24,137 nucleotides of DNA from JAEUKQ01 sp044227605 (GTDB lineage Bacteria; Pseudomonadota; Alphaproteobacteria; JAEUKQ01), in assembly GCA_044227605.1 (NCBI GenBank), contig JBGAWJ010000013.1, positions 1 through 24,137 on the forward strand, in the 5' to 3' direction. Positions within the stretch are counted from its first letter, which is position 1, and the number at the start of each line of letters is the position of its first letter. Below, piece after piece: positions 1 to 7,432 of the stretch. The notes below the pieces were generated by a model. The model did not search any database and had not been told where the DNA came from. It was given only the letters and a program-made list of their open reading frames with translations. The translations under genes and the position numbers were made by a program.

Positions 1-188
1 TCCCCTCAAACCCTTGGCTTAACAGCCGTTTTCGGCAGCAATTGGGCTTACCGCCCTCCGAGGAAATGATTGGGGCTTCCGCTTTTGACTTTATTCAAAA
101 TTGTTACGCCCGAAAAGTATATTTAACCCGGTCGATTAAGATGGATGGCACCCCCCCCCCCCCCCACCCCCGGGCGCAATCAATGTGA
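1..188 (+). pseudogene. addB: Truncated addB fragment (double-strand break repair protein AddB, interior part)
   Basis: A frame open from base 3 to a TGA at 186-188 encodes 61 residues. The stretch NPWL, then LGLPPSEEMIG, then LTRSIKMDGTP resembles the interior of alphaproteobacterial AddB, which typically reads NPWL..LGLP.PERRIG..VVLTR..K.DGAPTVPSRW. AddB is the subunit of the AddAB helicase-nuclease that lies upstream of its C-terminal PD-(D/E)XK nuclease in this region. The match stops exactly at the poly-C tract, where TVPSRW would be expected; a nonsense tail (PPPPHPRAQSM) follows. The nuclease domain is absent and no addA follows. I read it as the 3' truncated end of addB, either a real pseudogene or a mis-assembled junction. 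Family assignment is from remembered motifs. Confidence 0.6.
151..171. repeat. Poly-C homopolymer tract (15 C, A, 5 C)
   Basis: Fifteen consecutive C, one A, five more C and then GGG. It lies exactly where similarity to AddB ends. Tracts this long are prone to slippage and also to sequencing and assembly error. The complementary strand is G-rich and could form a quadruplex. Confidence 0.95.
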
Positions 189-394
189 GGGGCTATTTTC
201 TCCCCTGGAAACTTCATTTTTATTATCAAGACAAGCGCTGTAGTGCCGCGCTACATCCTCTACTAGCGTATCTTCATTTGGTTGGAACCTTCTACTTTAT
301 TACAAGAACCTGAGGGGGAATCTTAAAACAGGCATCTTAAGTAGTGCGTGAGAGATCGGAAAACAATCAAGCGTCATAAAAAATTGACGGTATT
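189..394. other. Intergenic stretch without recognisable gene
   Basis: Between the broken addB frame and the first secreted-protein gene I see no coding frame with family similarity and no RNA gene. A short imperfect inverted repeat (TGTAGTGC..GCGCTACA) lies near 240-256, too weak to call. The continuation of addB is not found here in any frame I checked. Confidence 0.5.
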
Positions 395-1882
395 TTAGGG
401 CGTTGGCAAAGTAATTTCATAAAGATGTACCCCCAAATATTTGCCAAGCAGCGGATTTTTATCGGATGCTACAATTTTTTTCCACTCCTCGTAGGATACG
501 GCCTTGCTTCGACCACCGACGCCCAACCAAATCTTATCGAGGTTGGAAAAAACTATTTCCACCTTCTTCGGCCATTCCCCATATTCATCTACCTCATATA
601 AACCCTGCATGGCGCTGCCGCTTAACAAGGGTGCCCGCCAAACTTCCTGGCCTTTTTGACTGATCAAAACCCCCATTAACTGATGGTACACATCATCATG
701 CTGCCATTGGCCTTTGGCGTAAGTACGCTGTTCGCAAACCACCAAATATTCCTGCCTGGGTGTTTCCTGTAAATCCCAACTGAGGCAAGCGGCTTTGCCA
801 GTGGGTGGTTTCGCAGGCAATACAGGGTGACGCCATAAAACCTTGCCGTTCGTATCATATTTGGTCAGTTCCGCTTGAAAAGCTGATTGCCAGCCCTCAA
901 CGCCTTTGCCGCCATAGCTTAATAAAAGGATATTGCCAGCCCGGTCGATCAGGAATTTCCGGCTGCCGCCTGCTGTCTGCTTCTCTAAATTAATTTGGGC
1001 CTGATGATCGATACTGCCATCAGCTTTGAAAAAGACAACCTTATAGCTTCCTTGAACCTTCGATTGAGTTTTGAGAGCCATGCTGTATAAGGATAGGGCA
1101 TACTGGTTTTCCTTAACCTGCCATAAACGCAAGGTCAGATCCTCCCCTCCAATGATCAGCCGCGTATCGGGTTGAATGTCAACCATCAATTTTTGGGTAC
1201 CTGTGCGTTTCCCTTGGTTGTCAAGCCTGTCCAACAGCACCCCGATTTTGGTTGCGTCAAACCCAACCTCGCCGCTGTCTTGCAGCAACACTCCCTCAAT
1301 CGCCGGGTCATAATAGGCCACCACATATCCTGAACCAACCGCTTCCGCATCGACAAAAAGCTGGCTGATGGAAATGCCGGGCGGGGCCTGCAAGGTGTAT
1401 TGCCAAACAGGTTGGGACATGGCATCAAGCAACGTCAGCGTCGCTGGCTGTTTCCTGGAGACATCGGTTTTGTAAAGCAAGGACTCGGCATTGGTGAATC
1501 GGCGCAAAAACTGATGAACCAAGGGTTCAGTGATTAGCACATGGGTTTGAGCATATTGGGCCTTATTCCCTAGATCTCCATACATGCGACCCAAAGTATA
1601 AGCAGTAGGGTGGCTTACCAGAATCATCGGATCGTCATAAAAGTGGCATTCCACACTCATGGGCGCCGTAAGGTTGGTGGACCTTGATGGGGAAGAATTG
1701 GGATTGCTTAGAAAATTGCAATCAACCATTTGAATATTCAATTTTTGAATGGCTTCATTGGCTTGCAAAAGGGGGAAAGGCAATGGCAATTCCTGGATGG
1801 CCGAAGAAGGGGTTTGGGCAAATCCTATTTTGTTTGCCGCTAGGAGGGCAATCAACAATAAAGCGGTTTTTTTATAAAACAT
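395..1882 (-). CDS. Secreted hypothetical protein, paralogue A of a three-member family
   Basis: 495 aa with an N-terminal signal peptide (MFYKK, hydrophobic run, likely cleavage after GFA before QTP), so probably periplasmic or secreted. The ATG at 1882 is chosen because AAGGAG lies 6 nt upstream. Just after the signal peptide is a proline-rich strand (ELPLPFP), then a cysteine pair at about residues 55 and 79. Several repeats of the form D/N-x-x-G-x-x-x/L-W occur (YDTNGKVLW, ISQKGQEVW), a pattern common in PQQ-like beta-propeller blades. A block GKAACLSW..YLVVCEQR aligns with the next gene (1966-3444), and the C-terminus ITLPTP echoes IPLPIP there. I do not recognise a named family. The propeller fold is inference. 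It follows paralogue B on the same strand after 83 nt and has its own candidate promoter. Confidence 0.85.
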   Translation of the reverse strand: MFYKKTALLLIALLAANKIGFAQTPSSAIQELPLPFPLLQANEAIQKLNIQMVDCNFLSNPNSSPSRSTNLTAPMSVECHFYDDPMILVSHPTAYTLGRMYGDLGNKAQYAQTHVLITEPLVHQFLRRFTNAESLLYKTDVSRKQPATLTLLDAMSQPVWQYTLQAPPGISISQLFVDAEAVGSGYVVAYYDPAIEGVLLQDSGEVGFDATKIGVLLDRLDNQGKRTGTQKLMVDIQPDTRLIIGGEDLTLRLWQVKENQYALSLYSMALKTQSKVQGSYKVVFFKADGSIDHQAQINLEKQTAGGSRKFLIDRAGNILLLSYGGKGVEGWQSAFQAELTKYDTNGKVLWRHPVLPAKPPTGKAACLSWDLQETPRQEYLVVCEQRTYAKGQWQHDDVYHQLMGVLISQKGQEVWRAPLLSGSAMQGLYEVDEYGEWPKKVEIVFSNLDKIWLGVGGRSKAVSYEEWKKIVASDKNPLLGKYLGVHLYEITLPTP

Positions 1883-1932
1883 CCACAACTCCTTCGTAAA
1901 TACGGCTAGAGAAAACCGTCATTTAATGGGAA

Positions 1933-1962
1933 ACTATATTAACCATAGTAAGTAATAACCAA
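1933..1962 (-). promoter_or_regulatory. Candidate sigma-70 promoter for secreted paralogue A
   Basis: On the minus strand TTGGTT (-35) and TATAGT (-10) are separated by 18 nt. The -10 hexamer ends about 50 nt before the ATG at 1882. The -35 is weak, so the gene may instead be read through from paralogue B. Confidence 0.35.
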
Positions 1963-1965
1963 GAA

Positions 1966-3444
1966 TTAGGGAATAGGTAACGGTATCACAAACAACCTTA
2001 ATTTCAATATCTTACCCATAGCGGTGGTTTTTTCATTTTGGGTTTGCAGCTTCTGCCATTCTTGACGCGTTAAGAATAAGGGAAAACCTTGAAACGCACC
2101 CTTGTTTGCAAGAGATATGATGAGTTTTTGATGAGTAATTGACGGTACAAATTCAACCGGCGCTTGCCATTCGGGAGTGGGGGTTGGTTCGTATAAATAA
2201 GGTGTTTGATCACCGTTTAGCACCACAAAACGTTTTAGTTCCTGCCCGGCTTGGTTGATAATAATTCCAAGTAATTGATCGTACTTCAAATCTTGAATGA
2301 GAACTTGACCAACCATTTGGCGTTGTTCGCACAGCACCAAATATTGATTTTGGGAAATTTGAGAAACGCTCCACGGTAAGCAAATAGCCTTGCCTTTGCT
2401 GGATGGAGAAGGGTAAAGCGGATAACCCCAAAGCTTTTGACCTTGCTGGTTGTAAAAGTTTAGTTGTGTTTGATAGGCCACTTGCCAATCTGCTTTGGGT
2501 TGTGCTGCAAAATCCACCATCACCGTTCTGCCCTGACGGTCAATCAAATATTTTCCTTCAACAAATACGATGGTGGGTAGGTATAAGCGGTACGCTTGGG
2601 TTTCAATGATATGTTGCTTGGAAACTGTACCGTCCGCTTTGAATATCATGGTTCCATGCACAGCGCCTTCAATGGCCGGGAACCTTGCTATCTCCATATT
2701 AGCAGGGGGTATTAATTCGACAGAAACCGCATGTTGCTTTTCTTCTAATGACCATAGCTTCAGATCAATATCCACCCCCTCATTATCTTTGGTGGGCTTT
2801 AGAGCAGAGTGGGGGAGAGAAAAATCATGCTTTTTTAGATAAAGAGGGGCAGCATGAAGACTGTGTTTTTCCATGACGACCGAGACAATGTCATCATGTT
2901 GTTGGTGAATTAGCGGTTGAGAGGGGTTAAAATAAGCATACACAAAACCTTCTGGAACCTGGATAACCTCCAGAGCACCACGAATGGGTTGGTCTTTAGC
3001 GCCAGCAAAAAGATATTGCCACATCTCTTTGCCATTTTTATCAAAAGCTTTCGCACCAGCTGGATCAAGCTGGCCGCGACGATGCATAATAATCAGGCCG
3101 TTCTTGCCTATTTCAGATATTCTCCATCCCTTCATTAGTTCAGCCGAGAGAAAGTGCGGATGAAGATAAGTGCCAGCCACTCCCATATCTGTGAACCATG
3201 CTCGTACGGCCTCTCCCTCTTCGTTGCTTATCTGGCAGGCCAAGCTTTGTTCTTGTCGGTATGGTGCTGAAAGGTCAGGCATATGAGGATAGAATAAACA
3301 ATGGGAAAAATATTGCCCGTCTTGTTGCCAGATTTCTTCAGGAGGTAGGGGGAGGGGAATTTCTTTTGCCCCCATTGGCTGCTGGGCAAACAGGCTTGAT
3401 AATACACTCATCAGCAGTAACAAACTTAATCCAACGGTTTTCAT
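1966..3444 (-). CDS. Secreted hypothetical protein, paralogue B of a three-member family
   Basis: 492 aa from the ATG at 3444. That start has AAAGGAT about 10 nt upstream and places a clean signal peptide (MKTVGLSLLLLMSVLSSLFA, cut before QQP) at the N-terminus. The longer open frame to 3570 would add 42 residues unlike a signal peptide and is rejected. Mature N-terminus carries EIPLPLPP, then cysteines at about 49 and 70, matching the pair in paralogues A and C. Motifs FDKNGKEMW (134-142) and YNQQGQKLW are beta-propeller-like blade signatures. The blocks KYLIDRQG..DWQVAYQTQL and GKAICLPW..YLVLCEQR align closely with paralogue A. Function unknown; a periplasmic beta-propeller is inferred. It lies 146 nt downstream of lepA on the same strand. 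Confidence 0.85.
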   Translation of the reverse strand: MKTVGLSLLLLMSVLSSLFAQQPMGAKEIPLPLPPEEIWQQDGQYFSHCLFYPHMPDLSAPYRQEQSLACQISNEEGEAVRAWFTDMGVAGTYLHPHFLSAELMKGWRISEIGKNGLIIMHRRGQLDPAGAKAFDKNGKEMWQYLFAGAKDQPIRGALEVIQVPEGFVYAYFNPSQPLIHQQHDDIVSVVMEKHSLHAAPLYLKKHDFSLPHSALKPTKDNEGVDIDLKLWSLEEKQHAVSVELIPPANMEIARFPAIEGAVHGTMIFKADGTVSKQHIIETQAYRLYLPTIVFVEGKYLIDRQGRTVMVDFAAQPKADWQVAYQTQLNFYNQQGQKLWGYPLYPSPSSKGKAICLPWSVSQISQNQYLVLCEQRQMVGQVLIQDLKYDQLLGIIINQAGQELKRFVVLNGDQTPYLYEPTPTPEWQAPVEFVPSITHQKLIISLANKGAFQGFPLFLTRQEWQKLQTQNEKTTAMGKILKLRLFVIPLPIP

Positions 3445-3590
3445 TATGGTAGGTATCCTTTTTTTGCTTAGAGATATCGGAGGCGAACGAGAAACGCTAT
3501 CACAAAAACAATCACCGTGAAAATGGGGCAAAAGTCCAATAAGCACTTGTTCCTTGGTAAAGGCCCGCATGATGATCAGCCTAGGCTTTC

Positions 3591-5395
3591 CTAATCATCA
3601 TCCCGTCCGGTTTTAAGGGCGGCCAGGAAGGCGGATTGGGGAATTTCCACGCTGCCATATTGGCGCATCTTTTTCTTGCCTTCTTTTTGCTTATCCAGCA
3701 ATTTGCGTTTGCGGCTAATATCACCGCCGTAACATTTGGCGGTCACGTCTTTGCGCATGGCGGACACACTTTCCCGGGCGATGACCTTGGCGCCAATCGC
3801 GGCTTGGATGGCAATTTGGAACAACTGCCTGGGGATCAATTCCTTCAACCGTAAACATAGCGCCCGACCGCGGCCTTCCGCGCGGGAGCGGTGAACCATG
3901 CCGCTTAAGGCATCAACCGGCTCGCCATTCACCAGGATATTTAACCGCACTAAATCGCCTTCGCGGTATTCATCGATTTGGTAATCAAAACTGGCATAGC
4001 CACGGCTGACCGATTTTAGACGGTCATAAAAATCAAAGACAATTTCATTGAGGGGCAGCCTATAAACCAGCATGGCGCGACTACCCACATGGGACATATC
4101 CTCCTGCTGGCCGCGGCGATCTTCGCATAATTTTAAGACCGCCCCCAGATATTCCGGTGGCACCAAAATGGTGGCTTTGATCCAGGGTTCTTCAATATGG
4201 TCAATTTTGACCTCATCTGGCATATCGGCCGGGTTGTGCAACTCCATGACATTGCCATTGGTTAAATGCAAACGGTAAACCACGCTGGGGGCGGTGGTGA
4301 TCAAATCCAAATTGAATTCCCGCTCCAGCCTTTCTTGAATAATTTCAAGATGTAATAGCCCCAAGAAACCACAACGGAAGCCAACCCCTAGGGCAGCCGA
4401 GGTTTCGGCTTCATATTGGAAACTGGCGTCGTTTAAGTGCAATTTATCCAAACTGTCGCGCAATTGGCCATATTCGGCGGCATCGATGGGGAAAAGGCCG
4501 CAAAATACCACCGGGATGCTGGCTTTAAATCCTGGTAAGGGTTCGGTTGCAGGTTTGCGGTCATCGGTCACGGTATCGCCAATCCGGCAATCAGCCACTG
4601 CCTTGATGGCCGCGGTGAAAAATCCCACTTCCCCCGGGGTTAAAACATCAATCACTTCTGATTTTGGCCGAAAAACGCCTACCCGTTCCACTTGGTAAGC
4701 CGCCGCTGCCGCCAGCGGATTTTCATTCCCGCTTTGATGAAGCCGTCTTTGATCCGCACGAGAATGATAACCCCCAAATAAGGGTCATACCAGCTGTCAA
4801 TCAACAGGGCTTTTAAAACACCATTGATATCACCTTTGGGTGGGGGCAGGCGGTGAACGACCGCTTCCAATACGTCTTGGATATTCAAGCCGGTTTTGGC
4901 GGAAATCAACACCGCTTCCGAGGCATCAATGCCGATCACGTCCTCAATTTGGGCGCGCACCCGTTCTGGGTCAGCAGCGGGCAAGTCAATTTTATTTAAA
5001 ACCGGTACAATTTCATGTTTGTTATCAATGGCTTGATAGACGTTGGCCAGGGTTTGTGCCTCAACCCCTTGGCTGGCATCCACCACGAGTAAGGAGCCTT
5101 CGCAGGCCGCCAAACAGCGACTAACTTCATAAGCAAAGTCGACATGCCCCGGGGTATCCATCAAATTCAACTGATATTCCTTGCCATTTTTGGCAGTGTA
5201 TTTCAAGCGGACGGTTTGGGCCTTAATGGTAATGCCGCGTTCACGCTCAATATCCATCGAATCGAGCACCTGTTCTTTCATCTCACGCGCGGTCAGGCCA
5301 CCGCAATATTCAATCAGGCGGTCAGCCAGGGTGGATTTGCCATGGTCAATATGGGCGATGATTGAGAAGTTGCGAATATGCGATAAATCCGTCAT
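3591..5395 (-). pseudogene. lepA: lepA, elongation factor 4, split by a frameshift
   Basis: LepA/EF4 is a translational GTPase that back-translocates or remodels stalled ribosomes. The 5' part (5395-4679, 238 aa from MTDLSHIR) has the G motifs AHIDHGKSTL, DTPGH, NKID and SAKTG. The 3' part (to 3591) has domains II-V and the normal C-terminus (VEIPQSAFLAAL). The halves are in different frames. The first runs MKIR then WRQRRLTKWNG-stop; the second picks up as AAYQVERVGVF. LepA normally reads KIRMM(A/S)TG..Y there; inserting four bases (ATGA) after MKIR, between 4715 and 4714, restores MKIRMMAAAAAYQVERV, so a 4-bp deletion is the simplest explanation. Neither half alone would be a working LepA. 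Real pseudogene or sequencing error cannot be told apart. The ATG at 5395 is the conserved LepA start. Confidence 0.9.
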
Positions 5396-5445
5396 GGGGT
5401 TCCGCTGCAAAATAAGTTCATTATGAATGTTGATCAAACGCCAGT

Positions 5446-5473
5446 AGCATAGCAAGTTTTTCTTGCCTGGCAA
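5446..5473 (-). promoter_or_regulatory. Candidate sigma-70 promoter for lepA
   Basis: Minus-strand TTGCCA (-35) and TATGCT (-10) with a 16-nt spacer. The -10 ends about 50 nt upstream of the lepA ATG at 5395, in the divergent spacer shared with the plus-strand secreted gene. Confidence 0.45.
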
Positions 5474-5491
5474 CATGAAGTAATAAGGAAT

Positions 5492-5520
5492 TTGTCATTT
5501 TCGAAAGAATAAAATATAGT
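5492..5520 (+). promoter_or_regulatory. Sigma-70 promoter for secreted paralogue C
   Basis: TTGTCA (-35, 5492-5497) and TATAGT (-10, 5515-5520) with an optimal 17-nt spacer. The start of transcription would fall near 5527, about 50 nt before the ATG at 5576, which has AAAGGA 9 nt upstream. This is one of the clearest promoters in the window. Confidence 0.6.
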
Positions 5521-5575
5521 TGGAATATGTTTTTTAATTTTGTCATATGTTAACTTGCTAAAAGGATTTTGCCCT

Positions 5576-7075
5576 ATGCTGAAGAAAATACTGCTATGCC
5601 TGGCTTCAAGTTTTATGATAGCCAATTTTCTGATGCCACAGGCATGGAGCCAGACGCCAGCTCAATCATTGCCCTTCAATGTCCCGCTGGTCCCCCGGGA
5701 ATTGACAGGGATTGCTGGCCCAGATTATTCCGGGTGCAAATTCCTTCGCTCAAATCAGCAAGACTTAGTGCTGGGATGCACGGTTGTTTGGAGGTCGGCA
5801 GGCAATAATGATGCTTTTTCTGCCAATCAGCTGTTCGGATTGGTGTTTGATGAGAAGGGCGGCTTGAGGCAACAGCGAACCCTGCCGTTTGATGCCAAGG
5901 TTTTATATCATTATTTCTACGCCATATCATCACCGACAAAATGGTTCATTGGAAAAAGAACTGCCAATGGAATAGTGGAACAGCTTATTGACATAAATGC
6001 CCCCGATAAACCTTTATTCGAGCAAGATTCAAATTATCTGTTAAAATATATGGATAGCCAAACCGGTCTCGGGGGAAATTTTTACCTCCTAGAAACTGGG
6101 GAATTTGATACCAACATGTTGGGGGAACCCTTGTCCGCCATAAACAAGGATCAATATACTTTAAAATTATTAGCAGGCGACGGCGATGAGTTGTGGGGAT
6201 ATCAGGGGGATCTGGTTCAAGACTTCTGGCCATCGGAGACTTGGAACAATCAGTATTATGGCAGCAGCTCCATGGAAAAATATCTCCTGGTTGATGTCTT
6301 GACCGATGCGGAGCCAAGCACAATTATCTATGGTAAAACAGGGTGGCCGGAAGACAAAGGGCAAATGGACGGGTATTTGCAGCAGGGATCTTTCTTAATC
6401 TGCATCAATTATGATGGCAGGCCGGGGATGAACATGAAGTTGCCTGGCATTGGTTTGGAAAAGAATTTTATAACCATGAAAGAAAAGAATTTGATGCATT
6501 TAATCGCTTATGATTTGAATGACGATTCTTTATCATCGGGTAAGGTTTGGAAGATGTTTTCCGTCTCCAAGAACTGTCAGTCTGACACATTCAATGAATC
6601 GTTTGTGGTTGATTTCCCTTCGCACTTCCCAGGCAACGTAGTTATTTCCGAAGTGCACGGATTGATATCAAAAGGCCAGCGGGATTATATCCTATATACG
6701 CAAAATCCGTTGGTGGATTTGAAATGCTTGGATAAACAAAACTGCACTGCAAAAGAACTTTGGCAAACCTATGTGCAGCGGTTGCCTGGTCTTTATCTTT
6801 TGGAAGTCGACGATCAGGGGAAAATTATCAATGATTACGCAATCATTGATGAAAATAACCCCAATCGTGTTTCTTTAAGAAGATTCGACCCTGCATCGGA
6901 TGATACAGAGGAACCTGAATCTGCTTCATTATTGTACGATCTTAGCTTTAGCCAAGATGGACAATCAATTCTGATCATGGTCACCAATGAGATGCCTGGA
7001 ACATTGGACGCCAATAAATCATCATCGGTTCAGCCAGCAAGTCTATCAGTTTACCGCCAAAAACTAAAAGAATGA
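5576..7075 (+). CDS. Secreted hypothetical protein, paralogue C of a three-member family
   Basis: 499 aa. The ATG at 5576 is chosen over an upstream in-frame start at 5540 because AAAGGA lies 9 nt before it and it opens directly into a signal peptide (MLKKILLC.., cleavage after AWS before QTP). It is more diverged than paralogues A and B. It keeps the same plan: signal peptide ending in a Q-rich site, proline-rich strand (LPFNVPLVP), cysteine pair at about 54 and 68, similar total length, and a GDGDELWGY blade-like motif near residue 205. A further cysteine cluster (KCLDKQNC) lies about two-thirds of the way along. The paralogy is inferred from layout and motifs, not from alignment scores. 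Divergent from lepA with its own strong promoter. Function unknown. Confidence 0.82.
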   Translation: MLKKILLCLASSFMIANFLMPQAWSQTPAQSLPFNVPLVPRELTGIAGPDYSGCKFLRSNQQDLVLGCTVVWRSAGNNDAFSANQLFGLVFDEKGGLRQQRTLPFDAKVLYHYFYAISSPTKWFIGKRTANGIVEQLIDINAPDKPLFEQDSNYLLKYMDSQTGLGGNFYLLETGEFDTNMLGEPLSAINKDQYTLKLLAGDGDELWGYQGDLVQDFWPSETWNNQYYGSSSMEKYLLVDVLTDAEPSTIIYGKTGWPEDKGQMDGYLQQGSFLICINYDGRPGMNMKLPGIGLEKNFITMKEKNLMHLIAYDLNDDSLSSGKVWKMFSVSKNCQSDTFNESFVVDFPSHFPGNVVISEVHGLISKGQRDYILYTQNPLVDLKCLDKQNCTAKELWQTYVQRLPGLYLLEVDDQGKIINDYAIIDENNPNRVSLRRFDPASDDTEEPESASLLYDLSFSQDGQSILIMVTNEMPGTLDANKSSSVQPASLSVYRQKLKE

Positions 7076-7108
7076 AGTGAAAATAGCAGCCAATCAATAA
7101 ATTAGGAA

Positions 7109-7183
7109 TGGTGCCGACGGCAAGAATTGAACTTGCGACCTACGGATTACGAATCAGTTGCTCTACCCCTGAGCTACGTCGGC
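7109..7183 (-). tRNA. tRNA-Thr (anticodon CGU)
   Basis: A full cloverleaf on the minus strand: acceptor GCCGACG/CGTCGGC, D-stem GCTC/GAGC, anticodon loop TTCGTAA (anticodon at 7149-7151 reads CGT, Thr codon ACG), T-arm GCAAG-TTCAATT-CTTGC, discriminator A, and an encoded CCA (7109-7111). The length is 72 nt plus CCA. The anticodon stem is ACTGA/TCCGT, giving a T-C mismatch at pair 29-41, where the usual sequence is ACTGA/TCAGT. Confidence 0.95.
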
Positions 7184-7217
7184 ACAATAGGGATATCGAT
7201 GAATCCAAAGTTCTTTT

Positions 7218-7247
7218 ATCATATTTATTGGGTTTGTCACGGGTAAA
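7218..7247 (-). promoter_or_regulatory. Candidate promoter for tRNA-Thr
   Basis: Minus-strand TTTACC (-35) and TATGAT (-10) with an 18-nt spacer. The -10 ends 34 nt before the tRNA 5' end at 7183. The -10 is good and the -35 moderate. Confidence 0.35.
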
Positions 7248-7314
7248 TATCTTTTCTTAAAAAAAGAAATACGAAAATTACCCCAACCTACCCCATTGAT
7301 TGGCCAGAATTGAT

Positions 7315-7334
7315 GGGATGGGGACGGGGGTGGG
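7315..7334 (+). other. Canonical G-quadruplex motif in the gltX leader
   Basis: Four G runs (GGG, GGGG, GGGGG, GGG) separated by AT, AC and T, so loops of 1-2 nt. This fits the strict G3+N1-7 definition and lies about 100 nt upstream of gltX on its coding strand. Short loops predict a stable structure in RNA if the leader is transcribed. Confidence 0.8.
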
Positions 7335-7361
7335 ATTGATTGGCAGGGTATTTAAAAAAAT

Positions 7362-7393
7362 AAGCCGATAACTTCCTTGCCAAAGAGCGGCTT
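7362..7393 (+). terminator. Possible hairpin with T-run in the gltX leader
   Basis: AAGCCG (7362-7367) pairs with CGGCTT (7388-7393) across a 20-nt loop, followed by TTAT. It is preceded by an A-run and lies 40 nt before gltX. It could be a weak terminator or attenuator, or chance; the loop is long. Confidence 0.25.
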
Positions 7394-7432
7394 TTATGGG
7401 AGAAAAAGGCAATAATTATCAATGGAATAATC

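Noticed and set aside
3445..3570. 42-residue N-terminal extension of secreted paralogue B
   Set aside because: The inner ATG at 3444 has a ribosome site and begins a proper signal peptide; the extension has neither.
3578..3587. Palindrome AGCCTAGGCT after lepA as a terminator
   Set aside because: It has no loop and no T-run, so it cannot form a normal terminator hairpin.
4679..4730. Programmed frameshifting in lepA
   Set aside because: No slippery heptamer or following structure stands out, and a -1 shift would give a protein one residue short of the conserved spacing; lepA is not known for recoding.
4840..5426. Plus-strand open frames opposite lepA
   Set aside because: They are antisense shadows of conserved lepA codons with no signals or family resemblance.
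7184..7432. T-box riboswitch upstream of the clostridial-type gltX
   Set aside because: No AGGGTGG-type T-box sequence or specifier loop is visible; only the G-rich element and a weak hairpin.
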